Shown here piece by piece: positions 1 through 10,786 of a stretch of DNA of 64,000 bases. A model generated the notes under the pieces. It ran no database searches, was not told where the DNA came from, and was given only the letters and a program-made list of their open reading frames with translations. Position 1 is the stretch's first letter. The number at the start of each line of letters is the position of its first letter. The stretch is from positions 1-64,000 of the forward strand of contig JAFVTW010000007.1 of the NCBI GenBank assembly GCA_017503005.1, in the 5' to 3' direction. Position numbers and translations under genes: made by a program. The stretch comes from Clostridia bacterium. GTDB taxonomy: Bacteria > Bacillota > Clostridia > Christensenellales > UBA1242.

Positions 1-2184
1 GCCGCCAGTACCACCACCATCGACAGCTCTATCATAGTTTCTATTATTCCAACCTGCACTCCATTGAGTACTAGCTCCGTAGCCACCAGAGCCACCGCTA
101 CCACCTGTATTACCACTATAACCTTGTCTAGCATCTGAATACCCAGTGCTACCACCATAAGCATAAGTATAACTTTTTCCAGGACCTTGGTTCCATCTAG
201 TAGCACTACCGCCACCACCGCCAGAACCACCGCCATATCCACCAGCTCCGCCGCCGCCACCGCCGGAATATATGGTACCAGTATTAAATACATATGTAGT
301 ACCTGTATTTGTACCAGAGCTTACACCCGCTATACCACCAGCCTCACCACCAGCTCCACCGCCATATCCTCCGTAACTATAATATCCACCGCCACCAGGA
401 CCACCCCTGTGTTCGCTATAGTTAGTACCGACACCCGTTCTACCATTACGGCCACCACCGCCACCAGGACCATAGTGTGAAGTATTACAGTATCCGTAGC
501 CGCCTCCGCCACCTCTAATAGCACCATTCATATGGTAAGAAGTAGATATAGTATAACCAGAGTTATTACCAGCTAATCCACCAGCTATACCACCCTTTCC
601 ACCAGGACGACCAGCACCGCCAACACCACCAGTAACATTACCCATTGTATAACAGTTGGTAATTGTACCAGAACCAGTACCAGTAATACCACCACAATTA
701 CCACCACTATAACCACCAGTGGTATAAGTTTGATCCCAAGCAACCATATATCTAACATAGTCATGATGAGCAAAACCAACACCACCTGTTAGATTAACAT
801 CAGTAGAACACATATCGATAGTACCAGCATTGTAGTCAGCAATACCACCTATACTGCTATTTGATGCAGCATAATAGTCTCCACCAGAGTTGTCTACACT
901 CTTAATTAGAGCATCTTTTTCATTAAATCTAACAACACCACCACGACCATAGTAAGTTTCGTCAGTTTTGTTGATAGAACTATAAGAAGTCACATTTATA
1001 TTTTCAATTGTGCCATAGTTAAACACTACCAAAGCTGGAATATTTAAATACTCAGTAGTGCTCATAACATTATCGTTACTTTCACCATTAGCAAATAGCA
1101 CATCTAAATTTGCCAAAAGAGCTTCTTTTCTAGCAGTATTTGCAGTAAAGGCAACACTTCTAGAATTTCCGAAGTGGTCAACCTTGCTAGATAGTCTTTC
1201 TTCTCTTTCTTTTTCCTGCTCAGCAATAGCTTCATCTACATCGAAATCTTCGTCTAGATAAACTACATTTTCATAACCATAATCAGCTGCAACTGGATTA
1301 GAAACAGAAGTATTCTCTCCAATATTTTCAACTCCCCTTACTGCAGCCTCATAACTACTACTAATCAATTGACCATCTTTATCATACTCTATTGGGTCAA
1401 GATAATCAGAAGTATATTGTTCAAAATCATCAATCTTGTAATAATCTAATGCAGCTTTGATAGAATCGATATATCTAGTTTGAGCATCCATCTTTGAAGA
1501 CAGAGCATTTTTAGACAATAGATTATCAGCCTCAGAATACAATGATTGTGTATCCTTGTAATCAGCATAAATTGATTCTGCATAGTAAACAGCCGCATAT
1601 ATTGCAGCATTTTTTGAAGGCTCATCAAAACCATAGTTTAGTTTTACGATGTGACCTCCCCTTTCACTAATAAGGTCGTTATACAAAACATTATTTTTGT
1701 ACACATTTAAACTCAAATCGCTAAATGGGTCAAATAAGGAATCATCGTTTTTTACAACGATATTTAAACCTTTGATTGTTGAGCCTTTTTCAATAGTGTT
1801 AAACAATTGCATTGAGGAAGTGATTGTTTTACCATTACCATTAAATGTACCATTAAATTGATCGTCTACAATATTGTAAAGCTTAGAAGCATCAATATCA
1901 GCCATCAACTTAAAGTTACGACGAGAATTACTAAATCCAGCAACCATGGTTCGTTTAGAATAAACTTTAACATTCTCCAAGTCATCAAGATTGTAAATCA
2001 AGTATGGTCTTTCTTCACTACCATTACCACCGTATGCATCTACAAAGCCGTAGTCTGTAGATAGTGGTTTGACAAGAAAAACAGACAAGATGCTGCTAAG
2101 TAGCAGTATCAAGCCTAGACAAATACTATTTATTAAATTTTGATATGGATGTTTTACTCTAAAGTTTGGTTTTTTAGTTCTCAT
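1..2184 (-). CDS. Secreted Gly-rich GLUG-type surface protein (partial, C-terminus off window)
   Basis: The frame is open from an ATG at 2184 (GGAAAGGAAG upstream) to base 1, so 728 residues are seen and the C-terminus lies outside. A basic N-terminus (MRTKKPNFRVK) is followed by a hydrophobic helix around residues 18-37, so it is probably exported or membrane-anchored. Residues 50-150 (ADYGFVDAYGGNGSEERPY, then NFKLMADID, GTFNGNGKTI) look like the start of GLUG/adhesin beta-helix proteins. GLUG-like turns (GGIAG, ITNCYTMGNVTGG) appear near residues 480-560. From about residue 500 the protein is dominated by GGGGxGG stretches with scattered Tyr and Ser, which raises local GC. Probably a cell-surface or matrix protein; ligand unknown. 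No sortase motif is visible because the end is missing. Confidence 0.75.
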   Translation of the reverse strand, partial: MRTKKPNFRVKHPYQNLINSICLGLILLLSSILSVFLVKPLSTDYGFVDAYGGNGSEERPYLIYNLDDLENVKVYSKRTMVAGFSNSRRNFKLMADIDASKLYNIVDDQFNGTFNGNGKTITSSMQLFNTIEKGSTIKGLNIVVKNDDSLFDPFSDLSLNVYKNNVLYNDLISERGGHIVKLNYGFDEPSKNAAIYAAVYYAESIYADYKDTQSLYSEADNLLSKNALSSKMDAQTRYIDSIKAALDYYKIDDFEQYTSDYLDPIEYDKDGQLISSSYEAAVRGVENIGENTSVSNPVAADYGYENVVYLDEDFDVDEAIAEQEKEREERLSSKVDHFGNSRSVAFTANTARKEALLANLDVLFANGESNDNVMSTTEYLNIPALVVFNYGTIENINVTSYSSINKTDETYYGRGGVVRFNEKDALIKSVDNSGGDYYAASNSSIGGIADYNAGTIDMCSTDVNLTGGVGFAHHDYVRYMVAWDQTYTTGGYSGGNCGGITGTGSGTITNCYTMGNVTGGVGGAGRPGGKGGIAGGLAGNNSGYTISTSYHMNGAIRGGGGGYGYCNTSHYGPGGGGGRNGRTGVGTNYSEHRGGPGGGGYYSYGGYGGGAGGEAGGIAGVSSGTNTGTTYVFNTGTIYSGGGGGGAGGYGGGSGGGGGSATRWNQGPGKSYTYAYGGSTGYSDARQGYSGNTGGSGGSGGYGASTQWSAGWNNRNYDRAVDGGGTGG

Positions 2185-2367
2185 TAGTAAATCTTCCTTT
2201 CCTCAATTATTTTACTTTTGAATTAAAAATTATTTGACACAAAAATTGTGTGCTAAAAGTTAAACAATTTACCTCAAAATTTTATTGGTATTAGTTTAAA
2301 CATTTTTAAATAATTTTAAGCAAAAAAATTTATTTATTATTATATAATAATATACTCGCTCTAAAAT

Positions 2368-2396
2368 ATTATAAATGATACATAAAGTATAGTCAA
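2368..2396 (-). promoter_or_regulatory. Predicted sigma-A promoter of the Gly-rich protein gene
   Basis: TTGACT (2396-2391), a 17-base spacer and TATAAT (2373-2368) on the minus strand. The start would be near 2361, leaving a leader of about 175 bases before the ATG at 2184. No riboswitch fold was recognised in the leader. Confidence 0.55.
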
Positions 2397-3397
2397 CAAC
2401 TACCCTCAAATTTGTCGCAATTTGCAAAATTTTAGACATTTTTAACAAAATATTAAAACAGGCAAAAATCTATACATTTTGCTTGACAACAAGTCAAAAC
2501 TTAAAGATAAAGCCACAATGAAAATACAAATAAATTATGACAACAAAAAAATAAACTCATCTATGTAAAACAAATCAAAAAACAGAAAAATAATAAAGTA
2601 TCTAAAATAAAAAAAATATATAATTTGGCACAGCAACAGCTACCCCACTACACAATCTATATGGAGATAAGAACTGCATCAAAACAAGCAAACAAAATAG
2701 TTATATCAACAAAACAAATATTTGTTATATTTAAATATCTTTTATAGTTATGTTTTTATACCATTTGTAGTTATGTTTTTATATCTGTTTACACTAAAAT
2801 TTAACACAGTGTATAGTTATACTTTCATATCGTTTTTGGTTATAATAAAATAACTTAAAACCAAAATGAAAAAGTAAAAATTACTGGATTTGTCAAGTTT
2901 TGAAAAATACAAACAAGACATAAACAATAATAGCTCAAGTTGTTTTATGTGTATATTTATACCGTGACACAAAATATACACTTTTTGTCAAATTCTATAT
3001 TTGAAAAATAAATAATTAAAATAATTGATATTGTTTTAATTATCGTATACATATTTAAGCATTTATTAAATATATTAATGTTTACAATTTTTAAGTGATA
3101 ATATAAAACAACCATAAACACAAAATTACTGCTTACAACTTATAAATATTCACATCATTTTTTATATCACCCTACCCTATAATTTACAAATAAAAATTAC
3201 AACATAAAAAAATGTTGTAGCAATAAAATTATTTTCAATCAAAAAGTCATCTTAAAAATCTAAAAAATTATTTTAATTTTCATAATTCAAAATTTAGAAA
3301 AATTTATATATTTTTTAATTTTAAAACTATAAAAATTTTTCATTTAATATTTTTAAAATCAAGATAAAATATTTTATCCTTTAATAAAATTTGCAAC
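2397..3397. other. Gene-free AT-rich intergenic region
   Basis: About 1 kb with no plausible gene on either strand. It holds homopolymer-rich AT sequence and two direct copies of TAGTTATGTTTTTATA near 2749-2787, with a weaker third version (TAGTTATACTTTCATA) near 2814. A TTGACA-17-GATAAA match on the plus strand near 2482 leads into nothing recognisable. It separates the surface-protein gene from the sigA operon terminator. Confidence 0.5.
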
Positions 3398-3436
3398 AAA
3401 AAAAGACCAAAGTTTATTTTAACTTTTGGTCTTTTT
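3398..3436 (-). terminator. Rho-independent terminator of the dnaG-sigA-trmK operon
   Basis: Inverted repeat AAAGACCAAAG / CTTTTGGTCTTT with a 10-base AT loop, followed in the minus direction by a T-tract. It lies 20 bases past the zinc-ribbon gene stop. Confidence 0.85.
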
Positions 3437-3455
3437 GAATGGATATTTTATTGTA

Positions 3456-4151
3456 TTATTTTAGAAAAATTACTCTACCACATTGATCACAAATAATGTA
3501 ACCTTCTGCTTTAATCTTGTCAAGTTTACCCATAGGAAGTGCCATACGACAACCGCCACAATTACCAGCTGTAACTGGTACAAAAATTGGTAGAGAAACC
3601 TTGTCATGTTTCAATGATTTGTACTTAGTCAAAAGCTTAGAATCAATACTCTTTTCTAAAGACAACATTTCATTTTTTACAGCCTCAATTTGTGGGTTAA
3701 CTGTATTAACTAATGCTTCATATTTTTCTTTACTTTCTTTATGTTTTGTACGAGCATTGATAACACCCTTTTTAGTTGTTTCAAATTCTTTAAGTATTGT
3801 TTTGATATTAACTAATTGAATATTTAGATTTCTTTCAATCATATACAAATTACTAGAAACTAGATTGATTTGATTGAAGATTTCATCCATTTGAGCTGTT
3901 GTCAATTCACTAGAATTTTTAGAAGTAAGCTCTTTGATTGTTAAGACATTTTTGTCATACTCTTTCTTTAAAGCAACATATTCTTCCATCATTTTCTTAG
4001 CTTTTTGTTCAAGTTTTAGACTCTTGTTTTGAGCATCTTTTACATAAGAAATCATTTCATTCATTACATTCTTTTCACTTGAAGATTCGATTTTCTTTTC
4101 AAGTTGTTGTAATTTAGTATCTAATTCTTGATATTTTAAAATCTTTTCCAT
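3456..4151 (-). CDS. C4-type zinc-ribbon coiled-coil protein (DUF164 / CdsZ type)
   Basis: 231 residues. Residues 1-170 are a long charged coiled coil. The C-terminus carries CGGC (about 200-203) and CDQCGRVIF (about 222-230), the two Cys pairs of the C4 zinc ribbon of this family. In Firmicutes the gene commonly lies after trmK in the dnaG-sigA cluster, as here. AGGAGA inside the end of trmK is its ribosome site, so translation is probably coupled. Proteins of this fold have been linked to starvation or envelope physiology; no specific reaction can be read from the sequence. Confidence 0.85.
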   Translation of the reverse strand: MEKILKYQELDTKLQQLEKKIESSSEKNVMNEMISYVKDAQNKSLKLEQKAKKMMEEYVALKKEYDKNVLTIKELTSKNSSELTTAQMDEIFNQINLVSSNLYMIERNLNIQLVNIKTILKEFETTKKGVINARTKHKESKEKYEALVNTVNPQIEAVKNEMLSLEKSIDSKLLTKYKSLKHDKVSLPIFVPVTAGNCGGCRMALPMGKLDKIKAEGYIICDQCGRVIFLK

Positions 4152-4158
4152 ATATGCA

Positions 4159-4830
4159 CTATCTCCTACTATTTGCTCTTTCTATCTCTTTGTTGTTTTT
4201 TATGATAGTATTTATCATTTTATTTTTAATATTTTCATTTGTTACATTAACTTGACGAGCAGCAAGTTTCTCATTTTCTTCCATAAGCATCAACACAAAG
4301 TGAGGATTGTAACCTTTCAAATTACTTTTACCGTATTGAATTTCTCTTGCAGAAAGCTCATACTTTTTATCACTTTTCTTTACTTTTAAGATGTTATAAA
4401 ATTTTTGTTTATCTTCGACAACCTTATCTACAATTATTCTAAAATTGTTTTCAACCAAATATTCTCTTAGTTTAACAACATTGTTTTGTGGTTGAAGAAC
4501 CAAATTTGTAAGCTCGATAGGTGATTTTTTTAAAATCTCGATAATTTCTAACCCACCCATTCCAGCAATAACAATCATATCAAGTTTGTCTTTTTCGCTA
4601 AGGGTTTCACAACCATTACCTACTCTTACATCAAATTTCTTGAAATTTAGTTTATTTAGTAACTCACCAGCTTTTCTCACACTAGGTTCACTAATATCTG
4701 TAGCAACAAGATATTTTGCACCTTTTTTTGCAAGCTCACCCAAAACTTTACCATGGTCGCAACCAACATCTGCAATTCTCTTAGCAGAGCCACATAGTTC
4801 TATAATTTCATTTAATCTATAACTAACCAT
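4159..4830 (-). CDS. trmK: tRNA (adenine22-N1)-methyltransferase
   Basis: 223 residues, normal family length. The Rossmann SAM motif ADVGCDHGKV (about 20-29), the acidic ribose-binding position in ATDISEPSV and VIAGMGG (about 88-94) are typical of TrmK, which methylates N1 of A22 in the tRNA D-loop. The C-terminal third is the family's helical coiled coil. It begins one base after the sigA stop and is followed by the zinc-ribbon gene, the standard Firmicute order. Cytosolic. Confidence 0.92.
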   Translation of the reverse strand: MVSYRLNEIIELCGSAKRIADVGCDHGKVLGELAKKGAKYLVATDISEPSVRKAGELLNKLNFKKFDVRVGNGCETLSEKDKLDMIVIAGMGGLEIIEILKKSPIELTNLVLQPQNNVVKLREYLVENNFRIIVDKVVEDKQKFYNILKVKKSDKKYELSAREIQYGKSNLKGYNPHFVLMLMEENEKLAARQVNVTNENIKNKMINTIIKNNKEIERANSRR

Positions 4831-4831
4831 A

Positions 4832-5887
4832 TTACTCTACAAAATCCTCTAATCTTTTGCTTCTATTTGGATTTCTTAATTTTCTCAATGCTTTAGCTTC
4901 AATTTGACGAATTCTTTCACGAGTAACATTAAATTCTTTACCAACTTCCTCCAATGTTCTAGGATGATTGTCATCTAGACCATATCTTAGACGAATAACT
5001 TTTTGTTCTCTAGGAGTCAAAGTTTCTATAACAGCTAGTAATTGTGCTTTCAAAATATCTTGGGCGGCACTTTCTGCAGGGCTCTTTAGATTGTCGTCTT
5101 CTACAAAGTCGCCGATTTTACTTTCGTCTTCTTCACCAACTGGACTCTCTAAACTTACTGGGTCTTGAGCAATTTTTTGAATTTCACTTACTCTTTGTTC
5201 ACTAATTCCCATTTTTTCTGCAATTTCCGCAATAGAAGGATCACGACCTAATTCTTGCATCAATTGTTTTGATACACGAGAAAGTTTGTGAATAGTTTCA
5301 ACCATATGTACAGGAATTCTAATTGTTCTAGCTTGGTCAGCAATAGCACGAGTAATAGCTTGTCTAATCCACCAAGTAGCATATGTAGAAAATCTAAAAC
5401 CTTTGGTATAGTCAAACTTTTCTACAGCTTTAACTAAACCTAAGTTACCTTCTTGAATAAGATCCAAAAATTGCATTGAACTACGATTTACATATTTTTT
5501 AGCAATAGAAACTACAAGCTTTAAGTTTCTTTCGATAAGTTCTTTTTTGGCATATTCGTCATTTTCTAAAATTCTTTTAGCAAGTTCCACCTCTTGTTCG
5601 CTAGTCAACAACTGTACAGTACCGATATCTTTTAGATACATCTTTACCGGATCATCAACTTTTACATTGCTAATAATTTCTTTTAAATCTTCATCTTTTA
5701 CTACTACATCTTCAGAAGGAATTACTCTAATACCTTCATCTTCAAACATTGAAATTATACCAGCCATAATCTCTGGTGTAAGTTCGTGCTTAATTAATTT
5801 ATTTGCAATATCTTCTTCGTGAATTTCATTTGATTTTTTTGCGATTTCAATTAAATTATTGACATCATTTTCTAAACTTTTATCCAT
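4832..5887 (-). CDS. sigA: Primary sigma factor RpoD/SigA
   Basis: 351 residues, close to Bacillus SigA. A short region 1.1 is followed by region 1.2 ([16 protein letters not shown], about 78-93), region 2 with the -10 reading segment ([17 protein letters not shown]), region 3, and region 4 with the helix-turn-helix [20 protein letters not shown]. It directs core RNA polymerase to TTGACA/TATAAT promoters, which agrees with the promoters found in this window. It sits between dnaG and trmK. A 30-bp dispersed repeat lies in the dnaG-sigA gap. Confidence 0.97.
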   Translation of the reverse strand: MDKSLENDVNNLIEIAKKSNEIHEEDIANKLIKHELTPEIMAGIISMFEDEGIRVIPSEDVVVKDEDLKEIISNVKVDDPVKMYLKDIGTVQLLTSEQEVELAKRILENDEYAKKELIERNLKLVVSIAKKYVNRSSMQFLDLIQEGNLGLVKAVEKFDYTKGFRFSTYATWWIRQAITRAIADQARTIRIPVHMVETIHKLSRVSKQLMQELGRDPSIAEIAEKMGISEQRVSEIQKIAQDPVSLESPVGEEDESKIGDFVEDDNLKSPAESAAQDILKAQLLAVIETLTPREQKVIRLRYGLDDNHPRTLEEVGKEFNVTRERIRQIEAKALRKLRNPNRSKRLEDFVE

Positions 5888-5924
5888 TCGTTTTCCCCTA
5901 TAAAATATTTTAAAATAACTATAA

Positions 5925-5955
5925 ATATAGCCACAATTTAGACTTTTGCATAGTA
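5925..5955 (+). repeat. Dispersed intergenic repeat, copy A
   Basis: ATATAGCCACAATTTA followed by TTTGCATAGTA, in the dnaG-sigA gap, 14 bases past the dnaG stop. It matches the copy at 48643-48673 closely. Confidence 0.5.
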
Positions 5956-5968
5956 CTCAAATTTAATA

Positions 5969-7756
5969 TTATTTTTTCTTTAATTGAGTAAGTTTTAATA
6001 TGATTTGTGATAATTGTTTCGAATACTCTTTTCTTTTATCAATATCACTCTCTAATGAAATTTTATTAGCCAAATCTCTCTGCTTGATTTCCAAACCACT
6101 TTTGATTAACAATTTCACACAATCATCAAAATAATTTTTGTTATCAATTATAGAATTAAAATCAAAGCTTACAATTTCATTGATAATAGGTGTACTTTCT
6201 ACATTAAACATATCAAACACATGACTAACAATAGGTGTCTTACCTGTAGTTTTACACTCATATATATAATCATATAGTTTCTGTACATCATTATCTAAAA
6301 GATTATCTTTAACTTCTTCATTAAGTTCTGCATAATCTTTTTTGTGTAATAATGCAGCTAAAACAAATTTAACAGCCTTGACATAAGCATTTTCTTTGTT
6401 TACACCAGCATTTTCTTCTACTTTTTCTTGTTTGGTTTCTTCAACTTTTAAACTATCGATGTTTTCCAAGTCTCTACGAAGCACATCTACTGATATATTG
6501 CTTATATTTTTGATTAATTCTAGATAAACATTTTGTTCTGTATTGCTACTCAATTTCTTTACAACATTAAGTGCAGAAGCTACAAACAAATTTCTTTCCT
6601 CTGCTCGTTTTAGATTGTAATTTTTTGAATATTCCAGTATTAAATACTCTACCCAGTATTTAGCATCAGCAATAAGTGCACGATAGTACTCTACACCATT
6701 TTGCAATACTAATTCATCAGGATCAACACCTGCAGGCATTGCAGCAACATATACATCTAAACCTGCACTAACCAAAATATCCAAACTTCTAAGTGTAGCT
6801 TTTTTACCAGCTCCATCACCATCAAAGCAAACAACAACTTTGTTGCAATACTTTTTTAATTGCTTAGCATGATTTGGAGTAAGTGCAGTACCTAAACAAG
6901 CGACTGCATTTTTTACACCGGCTTTAAATAATGAAATAACATCCATTTGTCCTTCAACAATAATTATTTCGTTTAAAGCTTCGCTTCTACGAAGTTTTTT
7001 AATCAAATTTATACCATAAACACACTCATTTTTTTGAAAAACTGGTGTTTCACCGGTATTACGATATTTTGTATGGTTCGTAGGTTCTAATACTCTAGCA
7101 CTAAACCCTACAACATTGTCATTAGAATTTATAATAGGAAATATCAATCTTTTAGCAAATACATCATAAAATTTACCATATTGATTTTTCTCAATAATTC
7201 CCGCCTTTTGCATTACATCTAAAGAATAGCCTTTACTCTTTAGATGATCAATTACTTCGTTCCAACCTAAAGAATAACCCAATCCAAATGCTCTAACCGA
7301 AGCAGTATCAAGTTTTCTTTTAGCTATGTAATCAAGAGCAGGTTTTGCTTGTTGTGGAGAATTAAGATTTTTGCAATAATACAATGCAGCATCTCTAAGT
7401 ACAGCATATATTTGCTCTCTTTCTTTTTTTCTTTCTGCATCTTTTCCATCGTGACTAAAATCAGGCATTTCAATACCAGAATTTTCACACAATATCTTTA
7501 GAGCATCGTAAAAATCACAACCTTCCATATGTTGCACAAAAGCAAATATATCACCACTTACACCACACCCAAAACAATGATAAAACTGCTCAACTTCGTT
7601 TACTGCAAAGCTAGGTGTTTTTTCGTAATGAAATGGACAATTTGCCCACCATGTTTTACCCTTTTTATTAAGTGTAACATATTTAGATACTACAGAAACA
7701 ATATCATTAGCATCTTTAACTTTTTGTTTGAACTCGCTAAAATTATCCAAACTCAC
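5969..7756 (-). CDS. dnaG: DNA primase
   Basis: 595 residues. The CHC2 zinc finger is at the N-terminus (CPFHYEKTPSF, then FYHCFGCG, about residues 41-65). The catalytic core has the Toprim motifs IIIVEGQMDV and VVCFDGDGAGKKA, and the C-terminal part is the helical DnaB-interaction region. It makes RNA primers at the replication fork. The start is GTG at 7756; a TTG at 7750 fits the AGGTGGA ribosome site better, so either may be used. It leads the dnaG-sigA-trmK macromolecular-synthesis operon. Confidence 0.96.
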   Translation of the reverse strand: MSLDNFSEFKQKVKDANDIVSVVSKYVTLNKKGKTWWANCPFHYEKTPSFAVNEVEQFYHCFGCGVSGDIFAFVQHMEGCDFYDALKILCENSGIEMPDFSHDGKDAERKKEREQIYAVLRDAALYYCKNLNSPQQAKPALDYIAKRKLDTASVRAFGLGYSLGWNEVIDHLKSKGYSLDVMQKAGIIEKNQYGKFYDVFAKRLIFPIINSNDNVVGFSARVLEPTNHTKYRNTGETPVFQKNECVYGINLIKKLRRSEALNEIIIVEGQMDVISLFKAGVKNAVACLGTALTPNHAKQLKKYCNKVVVCFDGDGAGKKATLRSLDILVSAGLDVYVAAMPAGVDPDELVLQNGVEYYRALIADAKYWVEYLILEYSKNYNLKRAEERNLFVASALNVVKKLSSNTEQNVYLELIKNISNISVDVLRRDLENIDSLKVEETKQEKVEENAGVNKENAYVKAVKFVLAALLHKKDYAELNEEVKDNLLDNDVQKLYDYIYECKTTGKTPIVSHVFDMFNVESTPIINEIVSFDFNSIIDNKNYFDDCVKLLIKSGLEIKQRDLANKISLESDIDKRKEYSKQLSQIILKLTQLKKK

Positions 7757-7862
7757 TCCACCTTTTAGTTTAAAATGTCATCTCAATTATTAAATACAAG
7801 ATCAAACTCACTTTTCCTTTATTTTATTTGAAAAATTTGTAAAAATTTAAAAAAAGTCCTTT

Positions 7863-7892
7863 ATATTTAGTGTTTTTATACTTTGCATAGTA
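7863..7892 (+). repeat. Dispersed intergenic repeat, copy B
   Basis: ATATTTAGTGTTTTTATAC then TTTGCATAGTA, between the ppdK terminator and dnaG. It is nearly the same as the copy at 25234-25263. Confidence 0.5.
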
Positions 7893-7970
7893 TTTATTTT
7901 TAATAAAATATTTATAAAAAGACTTCAACAACATATATAAAATAAACATTTATACATAAATAATAATTTA

Positions 7971-8000
7971 AAAAAAAGCAAGGTGTAAAACACCTTGCTT
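7971..8000 (-). terminator. Terminator of ppdK
   Basis: Perfect stem AAGCAAGGTG / CACCTTGCTT with a 5-base loop, then a T-run on the minus strand. Confidence 0.9.
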
Positions 8001-8046
8001 AAAATTATTTAATAATTTTCAAAAACTTTATTTTTGTTTTCTAAAA

Positions 8047-10674
8047 TTACTTACCGCATTTGATAGCTGCTTGAGCTGCTGCTAATCTAGCAATAGGAAC
8101 ACGGAATGGAGAACATGAAACATATGTAATACCTGTTTTGTGTGCAAATTCAACACTTAGTGGATCAGCACCTTGTTCACCACAAATACCACATTTGAAG
8201 TTCTTATCTACTGCTCTTGCATTCTTAACAGTATGTTGCATTAAGTAACCAACACCCTTTTCGTCAATTCTAACGAATGGATCGTATTCTAATACTCGTT
8301 TGTCATAGTAATCACCGATGAACTTACCAGCATCATCACGGCTGAAGCCATATGTCATTTGTGTTAAATCGTTTGTACCAAATGAGAAGAATTGAGCTTC
8401 TTTAGCGATTTCTGCAGATGTAATAGCTGCACGAGGGATTTCAATCATTGTACCAACTTTGTATTCCAAATTGATACCAGCTTTAGCAATTAAAGCATCA
8501 GCTGTTTCTGTAATAATATTCTTAACATATAAGAATTCTTTTACATCACCGATAAGTGGAACCATAATTTCTGGATGCACTTCGATACCATCTTTAGTTA
8601 CACAATCAATAGCAGCTTCGATAACAGCAGTTGTTTGCATTTTAGCGATTTCAGGCATAACGATAGATAGACGGCAACCACGGAAGCCCATCATTGGGTT
8701 AAATTCACTTAGACCATCAACAACATCTTTGATTTCTTGATATGTCTTACCTAATTCTTTAGCTAGTTCTTTTTGTTCAGCTTCTGTATGAGGTAGGAAT
8801 TCATGTAGAGGAGGATCTAAGAAACGAATTGTCATAGGTAGACCATTCATAACTTTGAACATTGCAACAAAGTCACCTTTTTGCATAGGAAGAATTTTGT
8901 TTAATGCTTTTTCTCTAGCTTGAGAATCTGTAGCAATAATCATTTCTCTAACTGCTTTAATTCTCTTAGCTTCGAAGAACATATGCTCTGTACGGCATAG
9001 ACCGATACCTGTAGCACCTAAAGAGATTGCACGAGTAGCATCTTTTTCATTATCAGCATTTGCTCTAACTTTAACTTTAGCAATTTCATCTGCCCAAGCC
9101 ATAATTGTAGCAAAGTCACCTGTAATTTCAGCTTCTGAAGTCTTGATTTCTTCAGCATAGATTTTACCTGTAGAACCATCAATAGCAATGAAGTCGCCTT
9201 CTTTTAGAATTTTACCAGCAAGAGAGATTTCACCTTTTTCTTCTCTAACACTAAGTTCTTTACAACCAGCAACACAAGCTGTACCCATACCACGAGCAAC
9301 AACAGCAGCATGTGATGTCATACCACCAGTAGCTGTAAGTACACCTAGAGCTGCAGCCATACCTTCGATATCTTCTGGGCTTGTTTCGCTTCTAACTAAA
9401 ACAACTTTCTTACCAGCTTTAGCCATAGCTTTAGCTTTTTCTGGAGTTAAAGCAATTTGACCACATGCAGCACCTGGGCTAGCAGCCAAACCATTTGAAA
9501 CTGCTTTAGCTTTCTTTAATGCATCAGCATCAAACATAGGGTGAAGTAAAGCATCTAAGCTCTTTGGTTCGATTTTTAGAAGAGCTTCTTTCTTTGAAAT
9601 CATACCTTCGTTTACAAGGTCGATAGCAATTCTTAGAGCAGCAGCTGCTGTTCTTTTACCATTACGAGTTTGAAGCATATATAATTTACCGTTTTCAATA
9701 GTAAATTCCATATCTTGCATATCTTTGTAATGTTTTTCTAATTTTTTGCAAATTGCAACAAATTGATTGTACAATTCAACATTTTGTTCTTGTAAGTGAC
9801 TGATTGGGCTTGGAGTTCTGATACCAGCAACAACATCTTCACCTTGTGCATTCATCAAATATTCACCATAAAGAGCCTTTTCACCAGTAGCTGGGTTACG
9901 AGTAAATGCAACACCAGTTCCACTAGTTTCACCCATGTTACCAAATACCATGCTTTGTACATTTACTGCAGTACCCCATTCTCTAGGAATGTCATTCATA
10001 CGACGGTAAACTTCTGCACGAGGATTGTTCCAAGAACGGAAAACAGCTTTAACAGCTTCAATCATTTGTACTTTAGGTTCTTGTGGGAATTCAGCTTTTA
10101 ATTCTTTTTTGTAGATAGCTTTGAATTCTTTAACTAATTTCTTTAAATCATCAGCAGTAAGGTCTGTATCTTTTTCATAGCCTTTAGCTTCTTTCATTTT
10201 GTCCATAGCTGCTTCAAATTTAAGACGATCAACACCCATAACAACATCAGCAAACATTGTGATAAATCTACGATAGCTATCGTAAGCAAAACGAGTGTTG
10301 TTTGTAAGTTCAGCAAGACCTTCTACAACTTCGTCATTTAGACCTAAGTTAAGAATTGTGTCCATCATACCAGGCATACTAGCTCTAGCACCTGAACGAA
10401 CAGAAACTAATAATGGATTTTGTTTGTCACCAAAAGTTTTTCCAGTAATTTTTTCTGTTTTTGTAAGAGCAACTTCGATTTGTTTCATAATGTCGTCTGA
10501 AATTGTTTCGTTGTCTTTGTAATACTTATTACAAGCTTCTGTTGTAACAGTAAAACCTTGTGGAACTGGTAGACCTAAGTTGGTCATTTCTGCTAAGTTA
10601 GCACCTTTTCCACCAAGTAGGTTACGCATTTTTGCATTACCTTCTTTAAATAGATAAACATATTTTTTAGCCAT
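8047..10674 (-). CDS. ppdK: Pyruvate, phosphate dikinase
   Basis: 875 residues, full length. The N-terminal ATP-grasp domain starts with NLLGGKGANLAEM; the swivelling phospho-His domain has GGMTSHAAVVARGMG (about 447-461); the C-terminal PEP/pyruvate TIM barrel ends with CGICGEQGADP. It interconverts ATP + Pi + pyruvate with AMP + PPi + PEP, typical of anaerobes that use PPi-linked glycolysis or gluconeogenesis. It has its own AGGAG site and terminators on both sides, so it is a single-gene unit. It uses more GC-rich codons than its neighbours, as expected for a highly expressed gene. Confidence 0.97.
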   Translation of the reverse strand: MAKKYVYLFKEGNAKMRNLLGGKGANLAEMTNLGLPVPQGFTVTTEACNKYYKDNETISDDIMKQIEVALTKTEKITGKTFGDKQNPLLVSVRSGARASMPGMMDTILNLGLNDEVVEGLAELTNNTRFAYDSYRRFITMFADVVMGVDRLKFEAAMDKMKEAKGYEKDTDLTADDLKKLVKEFKAIYKKELKAEFPQEPKVQMIEAVKAVFRSWNNPRAEVYRRMNDIPREWGTAVNVQSMVFGNMGETSGTGVAFTRNPATGEKALYGEYLMNAQGEDVVAGIRTPSPISHLQEQNVELYNQFVAICKKLEKHYKDMQDMEFTIENGKLYMLQTRNGKRTAAAALRIAIDLVNEGMISKKEALLKIEPKSLDALLHPMFDADALKKAKAVSNGLAASPGAACGQIALTPEKAKAMAKAGKKVVLVRSETSPEDIEGMAAALGVLTATGGMTSHAAVVARGMGTACVAGCKELSVREEKGEISLAGKILKEGDFIAIDGSTGKIYAEEIKTSEAEITGDFATIMAWADEIAKVKVRANADNEKDATRAISLGATGIGLCRTEHMFFEAKRIKAVREMIIATDSQAREKALNKILPMQKGDFVAMFKVMNGLPMTIRFLDPPLHEFLPHTEAEQKELAKELGKTYQEIKDVVDGLSEFNPMMGFRGCRLSIVMPEIAKMQTTAVIEAAIDCVTKDGIEVHPEIMVPLIGDVKEFLYVKNIITETADALIAKAGINLEYKVGTMIEIPRAAITSAEIAKEAQFFSFGTNDLTQMTYGFSRDDAGKFIGDYYDKRVLEYDPFVRIDEKGVGYLMQHTVKNARAVDKNFKCGICGEQGADPLSVEFAHKTGITYVSCSPFRVPIARLAAAQAAIKCGK

Positions 10675-10786
10675 ATTTTCTCCTATTATTTTTTTAAAAT
10701 TGTGACATCTTTGATATTATAAAACAACCAGCAATTTTTGCCAACTAAATTGATATAAAAAATAGAATTTTGACAAATTTTAAGCA

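Noticed and set aside
187..785. Open frames on the plus strand and other minus frames within the Gly-rich gene
   Set aside because: They are shadows: the minus frame from 2184 is open without a stop to base 1 and has a signal anchor and ribosome site.
2397..3397. A replication origin or riboswitch in the long AT-rich gap
   Set aside because: No DnaA-box cluster, DnaA/DnaN genes or aptamer-like fold is visible; only AT-rich sequence and two short repeats.
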